From positions 1 to 64,000 of the forward strand of contig JAGNKE010000015.1 in the NCBI GenBank assembly GCA_018000295.1: 64,000 nt of DNA, given 5' to 3'. Shown here in pieces: positions 42,909-53,005 of this stretch. The notes beneath the pieces were generated by a model. That model was not told the origin of the DNA and searched no databases. It saw nothing but the letters and a program-made list of their open reading frames with translations. Position 1 is the first letter of the stretch; every line of letters starts with the position of its first letter. The stretch is from Alphaproteobacteria bacterium (GTDB lineage Bacteria; Pseudomonadota; Alphaproteobacteria; Micavibrionales; Micavibrionaceae). The position numbers and the translations under genes were made by a program.

Positions 42909-43640
42909 CTAGAGGGGAGGACCGGATTGCATATCTCGCACAAGCTGAACTTGATTAAAATTGATTTTCGTAAGAGTATCGAACAGTTTTGCATAAGATT
43001 CGGCAATCCCGGGATCGTAAAACGAGATAACCTTGGAACCCTCGGTATGATAATAACCGCCACTGTTCTTAAGAATAAAGGTCACCAATTTTTGATACGT
43101 CTTGATAAAACGCGCCTGCAAATCAAAATACTTGTTAGCTTGCACCAGATAACTTTTCAGAGCCTCCTCCGAGATCTGTTCTATAATCTTACGATCCTCA
43201 GGCTTAAAGTTCTCTAATTCTGCCTTAAGATTAACCCTGTACTGCTCTACATAATTGTTCAGAGAATCGTAACTCTCCTTCACTGTTTTTTTCGCGCTAG
43301 CTATATCCTTGCGGAATTCCTGACCTCTTCGCGTAACCTGAAACTTATAGGGCTGCAAAAGCTCAAAAAGACGTTCCTTATAAGTCGCATCGACTTCAAC
43401 AAAACCATTAAGGACAAGAGTAAGACTGTACAACGCCTGGTCAAGCTTCTCAGCCTTCTGAACGTCGGATACCTGCGACGAAAAAACCCGTGGCACCACG
43501 GGATCAAGAGTCTCCTCCTCAACCACTTTGGGTTGAGGATTATACTGCCCCTTCAACTGCTGCGAAAAAGCATCCTGACCCGCAATAAAGGGAAAACAGA
43601 AACAAGCCCCAGCCAAAACAAAACGAGAGAATATCTTCAT
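42909..43640 (-). CDS. Hypothetical secreted helical protein B
   Basis: The product is 243 aa from ATG 43640. A signal peptide (residues 1-25, cleavage near D-A-F-S) is followed by a Pro-rich linker and a region of about 175 residues of charged helices (V-D-A-T-Y-K-E-R, S-Y-D-S-L-N-N-Y-V-E-Q-Y). It is probably related to protein A next door by layout and by a shared aromatic/Ser block near the C-terminus. Longer in-frame starts extend into the region in front of the chemoreceptor stop and are unlikely. Function unknown; a periplasmic partner of protein A is possible. Confidence 0.6.
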   Translation of the reverse strand: MKIFSRFVLAGACFCFPFIAGQDAFSQQLKGQYNPQPKVVEEETLDPVVPRVFSSQVSDVQKAEKLDQALYSLTLVLNGFVEVDATYKERLFELLQPYKFQVTRRGQEFRKDIASAKKTVKESYDSLNNYVEQYRVNLKAELENFKPEDRKIIEQISEEALKSYLVQANKYFDLQARFIKTYQKLVTFILKNSGGYYHTEGSKVISFYDPGIAESYAKLFDTLTKINFNQVQLVRDMQSGPPL

Positions 43641-43728
43641 AAACCGAATAATCGCACGATCCTTCGAAATTATCAATATTTCAGTAAGCCCCAAGCCCAG
43701 AATTTTGAGACTTATCCGAAACTTACGC

Positions 43729-45438
43729 CTACTCCGCAGCCCGTTTGAAGCTCTGGGCATCCTGCTGGTCGTCACGGATACGGTCCAGGAACCCGCTCAC
43801 CGCCCGCTCCAGACCGTCCGCCAGCTGTGCGATATTGTCCGCAGAGGTGTTCAGCATCTGCGCCGCGCTCCCCGTCTCGCTCGCCGCCACCTGCACGTTG
43901 CCGATGATGCTGGACACCTGCGCCGAGGCCTGCGAAACCTCGCTGATATTCCGGGTAATCTCGGAAATCACAGCATTCTGCTCCTCCACCGCCCCCGCCG
44001 TCCCCGCCGAACTGGCATCGATATCCGAGATATTGCGGATAATCTCCTGCATCGCCCGCACAGCAGAGCCCGTCGCCCCCTGAATCTCGGAAATACGCTT
44101 CTCGATCTCCTCCGTCTTCTTCGCCGTCTCATTCGCCAGCTTCTTCACCTCGTCGGCAACCACGGCAAATCCCTTCCCGGCCTCCCCGGCCCGCGCCGCC
44201 TCGATCGTGGCATTCAGCGCCAGAAGGTTTGTCTGCTCCGCGATGTCCTTGATCGCCACCACGACTTCCCCGATATTCGTCACAAGCCTGTTGAGTTGAT
44301 CAACCTCCGCACTCGTGCGGGTGGCATTCGCCGATGCCTGGTTGGCCTTCGCCGCCACATCCGTAATCTGGTGCGAAATCTCCTGCGCGCTCGCCGTCAT
44401 CTCCTCCGTAGCCGACGCCACCGTCGCCGCATTGGCACTGGTCTCCTCAGAAGCCGAAGCCACCGATGAACTCGCCTCCTGTGCCTCCCGCGCCGTATTC
44501 TCCATCGTCCGCGCCGCATCCTGCAGCTTCTCCGCAGCCACAGCCAGATTCTGGATCGAACCGCCCACTTCCGCATCGAAACGGTCCGCAAGCTCCACCA
44601 TCATCCGCTTCTTCTCTACCTGCGCCCGCCGCTCGTTCTCCTCCTGCGCCCCCTTCAAACGCAGAGCCTCAAGACCGTTCTCCTTGAACACCTGAACCGA
44701 TGCCGCCATCGCCCCGATCTCATCCCCACGCTCACGGCCCGGAATCTCAACATCAAAGTTCCCCCGCGCCAAATCACCCATCGCAGTAGTCATCGAGGAA
44801 ATCGGCCGGACAACACGGTTTCTGGAAATAAACAAACTGAACAAAGCAACAAGAACACCAAGAATGACGGAAAAAGTGATGGTCGTTTTGATATCCTTTT
44901 CCTTTTGCTCCACATACCGATTAACCCCCTCGAATTCAGCTTCGATGACGCCGGAGAACTCCTCCATCGCGCCTTCCAGGTACTCGAAATCCTCCTCGAA
45001 TGCCGCATAACCCTTGTCAATACTTGAAGGATCGGTAAAAGCGGCAGATGTGAGCTTCTCGGCGCTGGCAATATAACGGGCCAGCGGCTCCTTGAGTTTT
45101 ACAAGCGTTTCGTTCACGGCAGGAGAAAGATTAATCTGCTCGACGGCAGAAATCACTTCTTTGAAACGCTCCGAATGTTCCTTGGTGCTGGCCTCAGCTT
45201 CAGGGCGCCCCTCCATGTTACCCTCACGCGCCAGCTTCACAGCGAACAAAACATCGGCCCGCAGACCGTCATGCATCATATCGCCCTCGACTTGGTTTTT
45301 AAGGGCGACCGCAACATTCTTTGACTGGTTGTAGATATGATCGAGCGAATAAATCTGAAAAACCGCAAGCCCGGAAAGAAGAGAAATAATCGCTATAAAA
45401 GCGATATTGACCAAAATCATCAAGGAACTAATTTTCAT
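43729..45438 (-). CDS. Methyl-accepting chemotaxis protein, 4-helix-bundle sensor
   Basis: The product is 569 aa. Membrane helix 1 (about residues 6-28), a periplasmic helical sensor of about 155 residues (30-185) of 4HB_MCP type, membrane helix 2 (about 188-208), HAMP (about 210-260) and the signalling domain to the end, with the hairpin tip [18 protein letters not shown] near residue 405. No C-terminal CheR-tethering pentapeptide is present. From about residue 217 the protein is almost identical to the neighbouring receptor. No che genes are in the window. Confidence 0.95.
   Translation of the reverse strand: MKISSLMILVNIAFIAIISLLSGLAVFQIYSLDHIYNQSKNVAVALKNQVEGDMMHDGLRADVLFAVKLAREGNMEGRPEAEASTKEHSERFKEVISAVEQINLSPAVNETLVKLKEPLARYIASAEKLTSAAFTDPSSIDKGYAAFEEDFEYLEGAMEEFSGVIEAEFEGVNRYVEQKEKDIKTTITFSVILGVLVALFSLFISRNRVVRPISSMTTAMGDLARGNFDVEIPGRERGDEIGAMAASVQVFKENGLEALRLKGAQEENERRAQVEKKRMMVELADRFDAEVGGSIQNLAVAAEKLQDAARTMENTAREAQEASSSVASASEETSANAATVASATEEMTASAQEISHQITDVAAKANQASANATRTSAEVDQLNRLVTNIGEVVVAIKDIAEQTNLLALNATIEAARAGEAGKGFAVVADEVKKLANETAKKTEEIEKRISEIQGATGSAVRAMQEIIRNISDIDASSAGTAGAVEEQNAVISEITRNISEVSQASAQVSSIIGNVQVAASETGSAAQMLNTSADNIAQLADGLERAVSGFLDRIRDDQQDAQSFKRAAE
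43735..44790. repeat. Long direct repeat, signalling half of first chemoreceptor
   Basis: About 1.05 kb that recurs at 45478-46534 in the same orientation. By eye the two copies differ in a few percent of bases, and in the protein only about seven residues differ (for example R/K and A/T in D-Q-L-N-R/K and Q-A-S-A/T-N-A). The high identity over a limited window with unrelated N-terminal halves indicates a recent duplication or gene conversion. Confidence 0.9.
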
Positions 45439-45471
45439 TCACACACACTCTCTCTCTAAGATGACAAAACC

Positions 45472-47694
45472 CTACTCCGCAGCCCGTTTGAAGCTCTGGG
45501 CGTCCTGCTGGTCGTCGCGGATACGGTCCAGGAACCCGCTCACCGCCCGCTCCAGACCGTCCGCCAGTTTGGCGATATTGTCCGCCGAAGCGTTCAGCAT
45601 CTGCGCCGCGCTCCCCGTCTCGCTCGCCGCCACCTGAACGTTCCCGATGATGCTCGACACCTGCGCCGAAGCCTGCGAAACCTCGCTGATATTCCGGGTA
45701 ATCTCGGAAATCACAGCATTCTGCTCCTCCACAGCCCCCGCCGTCCCCGCCGAACTGGCATCGATATCCGAGATATTGCGGATAATCTCCTGCATCGCCC
45801 GGACAGCCGAGCCCGTCGCCCCCTGAATCTCCGTAATCCGCTTCTCGATCTCCTCCGTCTTCTTCGCCGTCTCGTTCGCCAGCTTCTTCACCTCGTCGGC
45901 AACAACCGCAAACCCCTTCCCGGCTTCCCCGGCCCGCGCCGCCTCGATCGTGGCATTGAGCGCCAGAAGGTTCGTCTGTTCGGCGATATCCTTGATCGCT
46001 ACCACAACCTCCCCGATATTCGTCACAAGCTTGTTAAGCTGATCAACCTCAGCGCTCGTCCGGCTGGCATTGGTGGAGGCCTGATTGGCCTTTGCCGCAA
46101 CATCCGTGATCTGGTGCGAAATCTCCTGCGCGCTCGCCGTCATCTCCTCCGTCGCCGAAGCCACCGTCGCCGCATTCGCACTCGTCTCCTCAGAAGCAGA
46201 CGCCACGGATGAACTCGCCTCCTGCGCCTCCCGCGCCGTATTCTCCATCGTCCGCGCCGCATCCTGCAGCTTCTCCGCCGCAACGGCAAGATTCTGGATC
46301 GAACCGCCCACCTCCGCATCAAAACGGTCCGCAAGCTCCACCATCATCCGCTTCTTCTCTACCTGCGCCCGCCGCTCGTTCTCCTCCTGCGCCCCCTTCA
46401 AACGCAGAGCCTCAAGACCGTTCTCCTTGAACACCTGAACAGACGCCGCCATAGCGCCAATCTCGTCCCCGCGCTCACGCCCCGGAATCTCCACATCAAA
46501 ATTCCCCCGCGCTAATTCCCCCATCGCTGAAGTCATCGCTGTAATCGGCCCGGCCAAACGCCGCGAGAAGAAAAACCCGACCAGCGAGGCAACGGCCAGA
46601 ATGAATACCGTGGTCATCAACGCCGAATTGCGCATATCGTTGATCGGCGCCATGACATCCGCCATCCCCTCCTCGGTCAGAACTGCCCAGCGCGTTCCCA
46701 GAAAATCCAGAGGCGCATAAGAGGAAACCACCTCCACCCCACGGTAATCCGGGGAGATGACGTACCCCTTCTGTCCCTGCAAGGCCGCATCGACATGAGC
46801 GCCCGCGACCTTCGTGGTCAAAATGGTCGACGTCCCTGCCGGAGCGTAGACGGAGTCATTCCGCATCAAGCCATCAGAGCCGATAATATACGACCCGATT
46901 TTGATAGCATCTTCGGAGTCAGACTTGTTACCGCTGTTCATAATCCCATTGATCCGGCTGATCGGCATCTGAAAGGCAATCGCCCCCTCAAACGAGCCGT
47001 CCGGCCCAAGAATAGGCTGCGCGATGAAGCTCGCCGGAACGTCGTTGCTGGGCTTGTAGGGTTTAAAATCGAAGAAAGCCTGAAAATCTGCTTTGGGATT
47101 CTGCTTCACGGATCGGAACGCATTGGCCAGATCGCTGTCTTTCCAAGGACCGGAGTTCATGTTCGTGGCGAAATCCAACTCCTTAAACACCGTGTAAACG
47201 ACGTTCCCGTTTTTGTCGAACAGAAAGATATCGTAATATTCCCGCGTCTGCTGAACCTTATGGAACCAGGGATGATAGGTGCGGTGGAATTGATCGTAAA
47301 CCGTCCCCTGTTCCGGCCCGTCATACTTGTCCTTCTGTCCGGCGGGATGCGGATTGCGGTCGGCCAGATTGTCAGGATTAATGTAAAGGGATTGCAGCCG
47401 CTCAGTCTGGTTGATCGCCAGATCCCCCCAGCCCACCTGAAAATCACGCAACGCCTGCCGCACGTAATCGCTGTGCGCCATGACGGACAGATCCTCGCCG
47501 ATAGAGCTGAGATAATTCTTAAGGGTCTCCGTCCGCGCCTCGCCGAGGGAAAGGAGGCTCTCCTGACTCGCCTTTAACGCGTCCGCTGAAGCCTGCTGAA
47601 CGACGAAGTACCCGGTCACCCCCGCAGATAAAGCGGCAAGGGCTGTAATAAGCAAGGGCAGCTTATGGGAAATTTTAAGATTAGACAGACTCAT
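45472..47694 (-). CDS. Methyl-accepting chemotaxis protein, Cache-type sensor
   Basis: The product is 740 aa. Membrane helix 1 (about residues 12-32), a periplasmic double-Cache-like sensor (about 35-355) with [15 protein letters not shown] and [16 protein letters not shown], membrane helix 2 (about 356-378), HAMP, then the signalling domain. Residues from about 387 to the end are nearly identical to the downstream receptor. The 33-base gap suggests an operon. The ligand is unknown. ATG 47694 follows GAGGAA at nine bases. Confidence 0.95.
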   Translation of the reverse strand: MSLSNLKISHKLPLLITALAALSAGVTGYFVVQQASADALKASQESLLSLGEARTETLKNYLSSIGEDLSVMAHSDYVRQALRDFQVGWGDLAINQTERLQSLYINPDNLADRNPHPAGQKDKYDGPEQGTVYDQFHRTYHPWFHKVQQTREYYDIFLFDKNGNVVYTVFKELDFATNMNSGPWKDSDLANAFRSVKQNPKADFQAFFDFKPYKPSNDVPASFIAQPILGPDGSFEGAIAFQMPISRINGIMNSGNKSDSEDAIKIGSYIIGSDGLMRNDSVYAPAGTSTILTTKVAGAHVDAALQGQKGYVISPDYRGVEVVSSYAPLDFLGTRWAVLTEEGMADVMAPINDMRNSALMTTVFILAVASLVGFFFSRRLAGPITAMTSAMGELARGNFDVEIPGRERGDEIGAMAASVQVFKENGLEALRLKGAQEENERRAQVEKKRMMVELADRFDAEVGGSIQNLAVAAEKLQDAARTMENTAREAQEASSSVASASEETSANAATVASATEEMTASAQEISHQITDVAAKANQASTNASRTSAEVDQLNKLVTNIGEVVVAIKDIAEQTNLLALNATIEAARAGEAGKGFAVVADEVKKLANETAKKTEEIEKRITEIQGATGSAVRAMQEIIRNISDIDASSAGTAGAVEEQNAVISEITRNISEVSQASAQVSSIIGNVQVAASETGSAAQMLNASADNIAKLADGLERAVSGFLDRIRDDQQDAQSFKRAAE
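45478..46534. repeat. Long direct repeat, signalling half of second chemoreceptor
   Basis: Second copy of the 1.05-kb block described at 43735-44790. It is the C-terminal half of the 740-aa receptor. Such a direct repeat is a target for recombination that would delete one receptor or exchange sensor halves. Confidence 0.9.
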
Positions 47695-47733
47695 ATTGAA
47701 TTCCTCATCCTTAAGAAACGCTGATTGGTCACT

Positions 47734-48462
47734 CTAAAATGTACGGGAAACTCCGAAAATCACGCGATCCTCACAACCGTCCGCGCATTCCTCCGTCTCG
47801 TCCAGATCGGTATCGACATACTGCAAGGAGGCATCGAACCCGTACAGGCTGTAACCCAACCCCACCGACCAGTCGTTGTAATCGTCAACCCCGAAATCCT
47901 CTTCTTCATCAATCTCCTGATGCCCGACATGAGCCGTCAGGGACAATTCCTTATAGATCGGCACATCCGCGGAAAGAGCATAATATTCAGCATGACCGCT
48001 ATCGGCAAAATTGTTGGGCGAATAGTTAAAGGAGGCCGTCAGGGCTGCGACCTCGAAATCATACCCCATGGACGCCGCAAACTCCCAGTAATCGTAATCC
48101 AGCGAGTCATCCGCCCCCGGATAGGCGTAATAAATCAACCCAAGATCATAGCTCAATCCCTTGAATTCCCCGGCATATCCGACGAAAGCGTCAATTTCGA
48201 CCGTCGCTTCATCCCCATCGTTGAAATCGACGTTCGAGCCCCACACCCCAGCGTAAAGCCCCGAGGTATGATTAACGTCAAACCCGCCCTGTATGGCCGG
48301 TTTCTCGTTCGACTGAGCAATGCCGCGGAAGGAATATTCCGTCACAAACCCCAGATTTCCTGAGAAACTTATGCCTGATGAAGCCAAGGGATTTTCGGCC
48401 GAAGCCGCACCCGAAATCAACGCAGTACCAGCACATACTGATAGTAAAAGCCTTTTGTTCAT
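47734..48462 (-). CDS. TorF-family putative porin (Gcw_chp)
   Basis: The product is 242 aa. A signal peptide (residues 1-22, cleavage after A-A-S-A) is followed by many alternating amphipathic strands ending in R-V-I-F-G-V-S-R-T-F, a C-terminal Phe as required for outer-membrane insertion. G-F-V-T-E-Y-S-F-R-G-I near residue 38 and G-L-Y-A-G-V-W-G-S-N-V-D-F near residue 67 are signatures of the Gcw_chp/TorF family found in alphaproteobacteria and gammaproteobacteria. It is likely an outer-membrane channel. It directly follows the divergent promoter region at 48463-48840 and lies upstream of the two chemoreceptors. Confidence 0.88.
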   Translation of the reverse strand: MNKRLLLSVCAGTALISGAASAENPLASSGISFSGNLGFVTEYSFRGIAQSNEKPAIQGGFDVNHTSGLYAGVWGSNVDFNDGDEATVEIDAFVGYAGEFKGLSYDLGLIYYAYPGADDSLDYDYWEFAASMGYDFEVAALTASFNYSPNNFADSGHAEYYALSADVPIYKELSLTAHVGHQEIDEEEDFGVDDYNDWSVGLGYSLYGFDASLQYVDTDLDETEECADGCEDRVIFGVSRTF

Positions 48463-48840
48463 AACGAGATATCCAAATCATAGGGATGAAGAAACAGCGC
48501 CGCACCGAAAAAACGCATTTTTCAAGTGAACAGCACCACCAAAATAATAGTCCAAAACGCAGGGAAATAGAGGGAGGGATTTCAACGAACCCCATTTTAC
48601 TCCACAAGAACATAAAGTACCTGAATTAACAAGGGCTGAGTACATAAGAATTCCGCCCTTGTCCAAATTCACATAAAAATATTGTAATTTATCTTTAGCG
48701 GAGCTATAAAGAGCTACTTACAAAAAAACGAAGTGATTTTTTTAAAGCGTGATAATGATCTTATCTTTTTAACGTACATACTGCTCTAGTTATTATTGTT
48801 TGATCATTACTTTCACGACATAATTTTGTTTTATATAACC
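48463..48840. other. Intergenic region between divergent porin and 493-aa protein genes
   Basis: A stretch of 378 bases with no convincing gene, tRNA or repeat. The right part (48660-48840) is AT-rich and probably carries promoters for both divergent neighbours. No palindrome or terminator stands out. Confidence 0.5.
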
Positions 48841-50322
48841 ATGGCTTCAGAGACAGATCAGGAAGAAACTTTCACCCAAGAGGCAGAACGTCTGGCTCAG
48901 GAAAGGATTGCCACCCTGACTGCTGAGGATGAAGACGCAGAACTGAAACTCGCGCTCGCCACTCTGATGAAAGTCGCAGAGAGACCGCCAAGAGCCCCTC
49001 GTGGCATCAACGATGTATGGGGTTGGTCGGTAGGAAATGAACACGCCCTGCAACCCGGAACAGAGTCAAGACAGCAGGTCATAGAAAGAATAAGACGCTC
49101 TTACACAGCGGAACCAAAAACAGGGGGAAGCAGAAACGAAAACGAAAAGGGAGCCCTTGAGACAATAGCTAGCGCACTCGAAAATATTAAGGGTAACCCA
49201 GGATTCGCAAGCCATGACTTAAAGAGAATTGTTAAAGCTCTCGATACGATCATTTCGGATCGAATGGGACCAGGCGACGACCCGTCAGGAAAACCTTCAA
49301 AATATTTGCTTTTACCCGGAAGCAAAACTGCGGCGCAGATCGCCATGGAGACAGCTGCGCCGGTTCCAGAACCTACAGCTGGTTCAAAAGATTACGTTCA
49401 TGCCCGCTCCAATGTCGACCCAAACTTTATCGAACTGGAGCAACGCCATGGCAAAACCCAAGTTTATATAGAATTGCAGCGCATCAAGCTTGGAATGATG
49501 CCCCTCAACGAAGACATTGCTAAGGCGATAGCGGAAATAGCCGAAAAAGTGGATAGCGAGGCAAAACAAGCCCTACAGGATACCAAAGCGGAAAGACAGT
49601 ATTCTCCTGAACCCCACTCTGGGGGTACAACCCAACTTCATGGAGACAATTCAGACACAGATTTTAGCCATCACACAGCCAACGACGAACAAACAGGCGC
49701 GAAAACAGAACTAACTGACGAGGCACAGGCCGGTATAGCGGAATTGGGCACACCAGAGATAAGAACTACAACAAGCCCCTCAAAAGCCTTTATTCCTAAG
49801 AGGTCGAATGATTTCACGAGAGATAACGAGTTCGAAGATACTTCCCTCGGACTAAGAATCAAATGCAGAATGAAGGGTCTTGCGTCTATAAAAACGAAAA
49901 ATTTCTCCTTTGATTATTCCTTCAAGGAACTTGTTTATGCTTATGGCTTTCTCGAACGCCCGAAAGGAATAATCGAAATCGCCGAGGCAGAGAACAGCCG
50001 TTACTACCCCTTCACGATTGATTACATTAAGTTTATTTCTGAAGCCAACAGGCTTTATGACGAAAAAAAAGCTTTATCAAGCGTTCGCGTAGAGGCTGAC
50101 AAGCAAGGCTCTCTGTCCCGTATGCGCCTTAGATGGAAAGATCATGCGGAAGGTGCGCCATACAGAATGGCCGGTTGGGAGTTTCACAGGTGGTCCAAGC
50201 AAATGACACGCGAAATACACAGAATGCAAGGAAAGCCGGATTGGGATAGACTCGAAGAGCTTAAAAATTGGAATGATTGGGGTAAGGAGCCCGCAGATGT
50301 CGAACCCCACGGCCCAGCTTGA
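48841..50322 (+). CDS. Hypothetical 493-aa protein
   Basis: The protein starts at ATG 48841 (MASETDQEE), with no clear ribosome-binding site. Strongly charged and hydrophilic, no signal peptide or membrane segment. The N-terminal about 290 residues are largely helical and disordered-looking (T-E-A/E-D-E runs). A more ordered region begins near residue 325 (D-T-S-L-G-L-R-I-K-C-R-M-K-G) and runs to near the end, with W-E-F-H-R-W-S-K-Q-M-T-R and K-N-W-N-D-W-G. No family recognised. AT-richer than the operon that follows 100 bases later. Could be a secreted effector or orphan; nothing in the sequence decides. Confidence 0.6.
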   Translation: MASETDQEETFTQEAERLAQERIATLTAEDEDAELKLALATLMKVAERPPRAPRGINDVWGWSVGNEHALQPGTESRQQVIERIRRSYTAEPKTGGSRNENEKGALETIASALENIKGNPGFASHDLKRIVKALDTIISDRMGPGDDPSGKPSKYLLLPGSKTAAQIAMETAAPVPEPTAGSKDYVHARSNVDPNFIELEQRHGKTQVYIELQRIKLGMMPLNEDIAKAIAEIAEKVDSEAKQALQDTKAERQYSPEPHSGGTTQLHGDNSDTDFSHHTANDEQTGAKTELTDEAQAGIAELGTPEIRTTTSPSKAFIPKRSNDFTRDNEFEDTSLGLRIKCRMKGLASIKTKNFSFDYSFKELVYAYGFLERPKGIIEIAEAENSRYYPFTIDYIKFISEANRLYDEKKALSSVRVEADKQGSLSRMRLRWKDHAEGAPYRMAGWEFHRWSKQMTREIHRMQGKPDWDRLEELKNWNDWGKEPADVEPHGPA

Positions 50323-50422
50323 TTTTTTAAATATTTGTCGTTTGAAGACAAAATGGCTATAATATTACAAATATCTATAATACTACGAATATTAATACAG
50401 AATAATATGTTAGGGGCAGCAC

Positions 50423-51661
50423 ATGACAAAGGGGAATAAGCTACAAACATTAACAATCGGAATCCCCGTATACAACGAGGAACAGTCTCTCCCCTGCTCA
50501 TTCACGTCCTTGGCTGAAGCTATCAACCAACTGCCGCGGAATGTCAATGTTGAGGTGATTTACTGCCTGAACGGCTGCACCGACGACAGCGGGAAAATCC
50601 TGAGGGACTTGGCTGAGAACGGCCCGCGCATCGAGCGTCTGGAAATCATGACCTCGGAACCGGGAAAAATGAACGCCCAGTTGGCGATACTTGGGAAAAG
50701 AACCTTCAATGATGGCATGATCTGTTTCGCTGACGCCGATATTGTCATGGAACCTCAGACGCTCGTCGCGCTGATGGGCAAGCTTCAGCAGGATCAAAAT
50801 TGTCAGGCGGCCTACGCGCACGTAGAGCCTCACGTTCCCAACCACCCCTCCCTTTTTCAAGATTTGCTCTTGGCCCACTATATCTCCCGGGTAAAGCAGC
50901 CCCCTCGCAACTATATCCACGGGCGCACCTTCATGATGCGCGACGGCTCCCTGCTGGAAACCATGAGAGACGATCTGCCTCAGAGAGTGGAGCGGGTACG
51001 CAATGAGGAAAATCCCTGGTTTATGGGCCATCTTGGCCTCGAAGAGGGACCGAAGGTGGATGATATCTATCTATCGAGAGTCATCGCGCACAAATATGGA
51101 CCCAATGCCATCTCTCAGGTTCAGGGCGCGACAATCCACTTCCATCCACCGGAGAGCCTTGAGGACTATATCGGCGTCATGGACAGAACCCTCACCGAAA
51201 TCAGGCGCCTGGACCTGCTTTACCCTGAGCATAGATACCTACAGGAGACAGTTTTTCGCAGGGATTTTGACAACGCCAACAACCCCACTCTTCCCGCAGA
51301 CACGCGAAGACAACTAGGTTTATTGATCGAAATTGAAAGAGTACACTGCAATCTGATCAAGGATTCCTTGACCCCACCAGACATGAGGGTGAACGAACTG
51401 GGAAGCAAACCCTGGGTTAGCGCCCCCACGACCAAGAAATCTTTCGGCGATCCCTCCGACCCGAACTTCCTGACAAGCATCACGAACGGCGCACTTCCGG
51501 GAAAAGACGCCAAGCCTGCCCAGATTGTCGTGGGCTCAGGGCCAACCGGAATTAAGGCCGATGAAATCATGGATGGAGACACGGATCCCCTTCAGGAGGA
51601 TCATATCCACTTGGCACAAAAACCGCCAGAACCGCCCCGCGAACCCGGCGGTATGCACTAG
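50423..51661 (+). CDS. Glycosyltransferase family 2 protein
   Basis: The product is 412 aa. GT-A fold start G-I-P-V-Y-N-E-E-Q-S near residue 14, D-x-D equivalent C-F-A-D-A-D-I-V near residue 100, V-D-D-I-Y-L-S near residue 213, and H-F-H-P near residue 236 where inverting GT2 enzymes often carry an acceptor-binding segment. The C-terminal 60 residues (Pro- and Asp-rich) are disordered. It starts with AGGGG about six bases upstream of ATG 50423, after an AT-rich leader. It is the first gene of a tight operon with a methyltransferase, a NUDIX hydrolase and a phosphatase. Donor and acceptor unknown. Confidence 0.85.
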   Translation: MTKGNKLQTLTIGIPVYNEEQSLPCSFTSLAEAINQLPRNVNVEVIYCLNGCTDDSGKILRDLAENGPRIERLEIMTSEPGKMNAQLAILGKRTFNDGMICFADADIVMEPQTLVALMGKLQQDQNCQAAYAHVEPHVPNHPSLFQDLLLAHYISRVKQPPRNYIHGRTFMMRDGSLLETMRDDLPQRVERVRNEENPWFMGHLGLEEGPKVDDIYLSRVIAHKYGPNAISQVQGATIHFHPPESLEDYIGVMDRTLTEIRRLDLLYPEHRYLQETVFRRDFDNANNPTLPADTRRQLGLLIEIERVHCNLIKDSLTPPDMRVNELGSKPWVSAPTTKKSFGDPSDPNFLTSITNGALPGKDAKPAQIVVGSGPTGIKADEIMDGDTDPLQEDHIHLAQKPPEPPREPGGMH

Positions 51662-51673
51662 GAGTCACAGGAC

Positions 51674-52396
51674 ATGAGCGAACAAAACAATTCAACCGGT
51701 AAGAACCCGTCCTGGGAAGTCGTCGAAGGTGGCCTCCTCGTAAACGGGAAGGTCTACACGAAGCTCAACCTCGCCTGCGGCGTCCCGCTGGAAAAACATT
51801 TCCCCGAGCCGTGGCTAAACATCGACGCCGAACCCGGCGCCGCCGACCTCGTCATGAGTATCCATAAGCTGCCGGAGAAATGGGAGGGCTTGTTCGAGGA
51901 AGTCCGTGCCTCTCACGTTCTGGAGCATTTTACACTGAACGAAGCCCCCGCCGTAATGAAGGAATGGTCCCGCGTCACTGCCCCCGGCGGCAAGCTCCGC
52001 GTTTGTGTGCCTGATTTGGCTCTCTTCGTGGAAGCATACGTTAACGGCAACAAGGACCGCAAGGGCCGTGAGGCCGTATCGGTCGAACACACGACGCATA
52101 TGCTGACCCAGATTTTTGGCCGCGGCTACGAAGACAGAGAAATGAACCCCTTCATGCGCCACCATATGGTGTATGACGAGGCTCTTCTGCGCAGGATGTT
52201 CGAACTGACCGGAGAAGCTGGAGACATTCAAGTCTACCCGGTTGCAGAAGATCCCTCCCAGCAATTTGAAAAACCTATAAAAAATGACGCCAGCAATTCT
52301 GCTTACACGCTGAATATGTTTATGGTAAAAAGAAATCCAAACGATCCTGCCCCGGAGCGTGAATCAAGAATGGAAATGGGAACAGGCTTGGGATAA
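51674..52396 (+). CDS. Class I SAM-dependent methyltransferase
   Basis: The product is 240 aa. Family motif I K-L-N-L-A-C-G-V-P near residue 33, then W-L-N-I-D-A near residue 50 and S-H-V-L-E-H-F near residue 83, with A-P-G-G-K-L-R-V near residue 107: a pattern of the COG4627-type predicted methyltransferases common near glycosyltransferases. Twelve bases after the GT2 stop, with AGGAG. The NUDIX gene begins on its last base. It probably O-methylates a sugar or related product, by context. Confidence 0.85.
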   Translation: MSEQNNSTGKNPSWEVVEGGLLVNGKVYTKLNLACGVPLEKHFPEPWLNIDAEPGAADLVMSIHKLPEKWEGLFEEVRASHVLEHFTLNEAPAVMKEWSRVTAPGGKLRVCVPDLALFVEAYVNGNKDRKGREAVSVEHTTHMLTQIFGRGYEDREMNPFMRHHMVYDEALLRRMFELTGEAGDIQVYPVAEDPSQQFEKPIKNDASNSAYTLNMFMVKRNPNDPAPERESRMEMGTGLG

Positions 52397-52995
52397 TGGG
52401 AACCCCCGAACGCGAAACTGCAGGAATAGACGCGGAGTTTCACCAGGCGGGAGTCCCGGTAACGGCGGCCAACGAACCTATGAGAGCAACACCTTCGCGT
52501 TTCCGCTTCCACCCCTTCACGAATGATATTCCCCAACAACGGATATCCGCCGTCCTGCTCGTCCCTTTCTTGCCCGATGGAAAGATTGTGGTCGTTCAAC
52601 ATGTAAACAGGGGCTTAGACATACCCGGAGGACACCGGGAAATCGGCGACCGATCGGACTACGAAACCGCCCGCCGGGAATTCAAGGAGGAAACAGGCTT
52701 GGACGTGGGGCAGATGATCCCCTTTCTCCTGATGGAGTCTGACGATTACCGCGATGAGGACGGACCGAAATATATGGTCGTCATGGCCGGCATTATTCTC
52801 AACATTGACAAACCCTTTCCGGTATCCAACGAAGTCACGGCACGGCACTTTCTTTCACCGGAAACGTTTTTGGAAGTCTACAGCGGCAATATTCAGGATA
52901 TGCGTTACATTTTAAGCGAAGCCGAAAAGATAGAAGGCATACACAACGGCAATACGCCCAAAGACCCGGACCTGGGCCTGGCCAGCAACCTTTAG
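52396..52995 (+). CDS. NUDIX hydrolase
   Basis: The product is 199 aa. The NUDIX box lies near residues 79-102: G-G-H-R-E-I-G-D, then R-E-F-K-E-E-T-G-L. Spacing is one residue longer than the consensus and the first catalytic Glu position is Asp, while the metal-binding R-E-x-x-E-E part is intact. About 40 extra N-terminal residues precede the fold. It shares one base with the methyltransferase stop (TAATG). Hydrolyses a nucleoside-diphosphate-linked substrate, possibly a nucleotide sugar or a by-product of the operon's reaction. Confidence 0.85.
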   Translation: MGTPERETAGIDAEFHQAGVPVTAANEPMRATPSRFRFHPFTNDIPQQRISAVLLVPFLPDGKIVVVQHVNRGLDIPGGHREIGDRSDYETARREFKEETGLDVGQMIPFLLMESDDYRDEDGPKYMVVMAGIILNIDKPFPVSNEVTARHFLSPETFLEVYSGNIQDMRYILSEAEKIEGIHNGNTPKDPDLGLASNL

Positions 52996-53005
52996 GTTTC
53001 GAGCA

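Noticed and set aside
43641-43775. N-terminal extension of secreted protein B
   Set aside because: It would bury a good signal peptide and overlap the chemoreceptor stop region; ATG 43640 gives a natural start.
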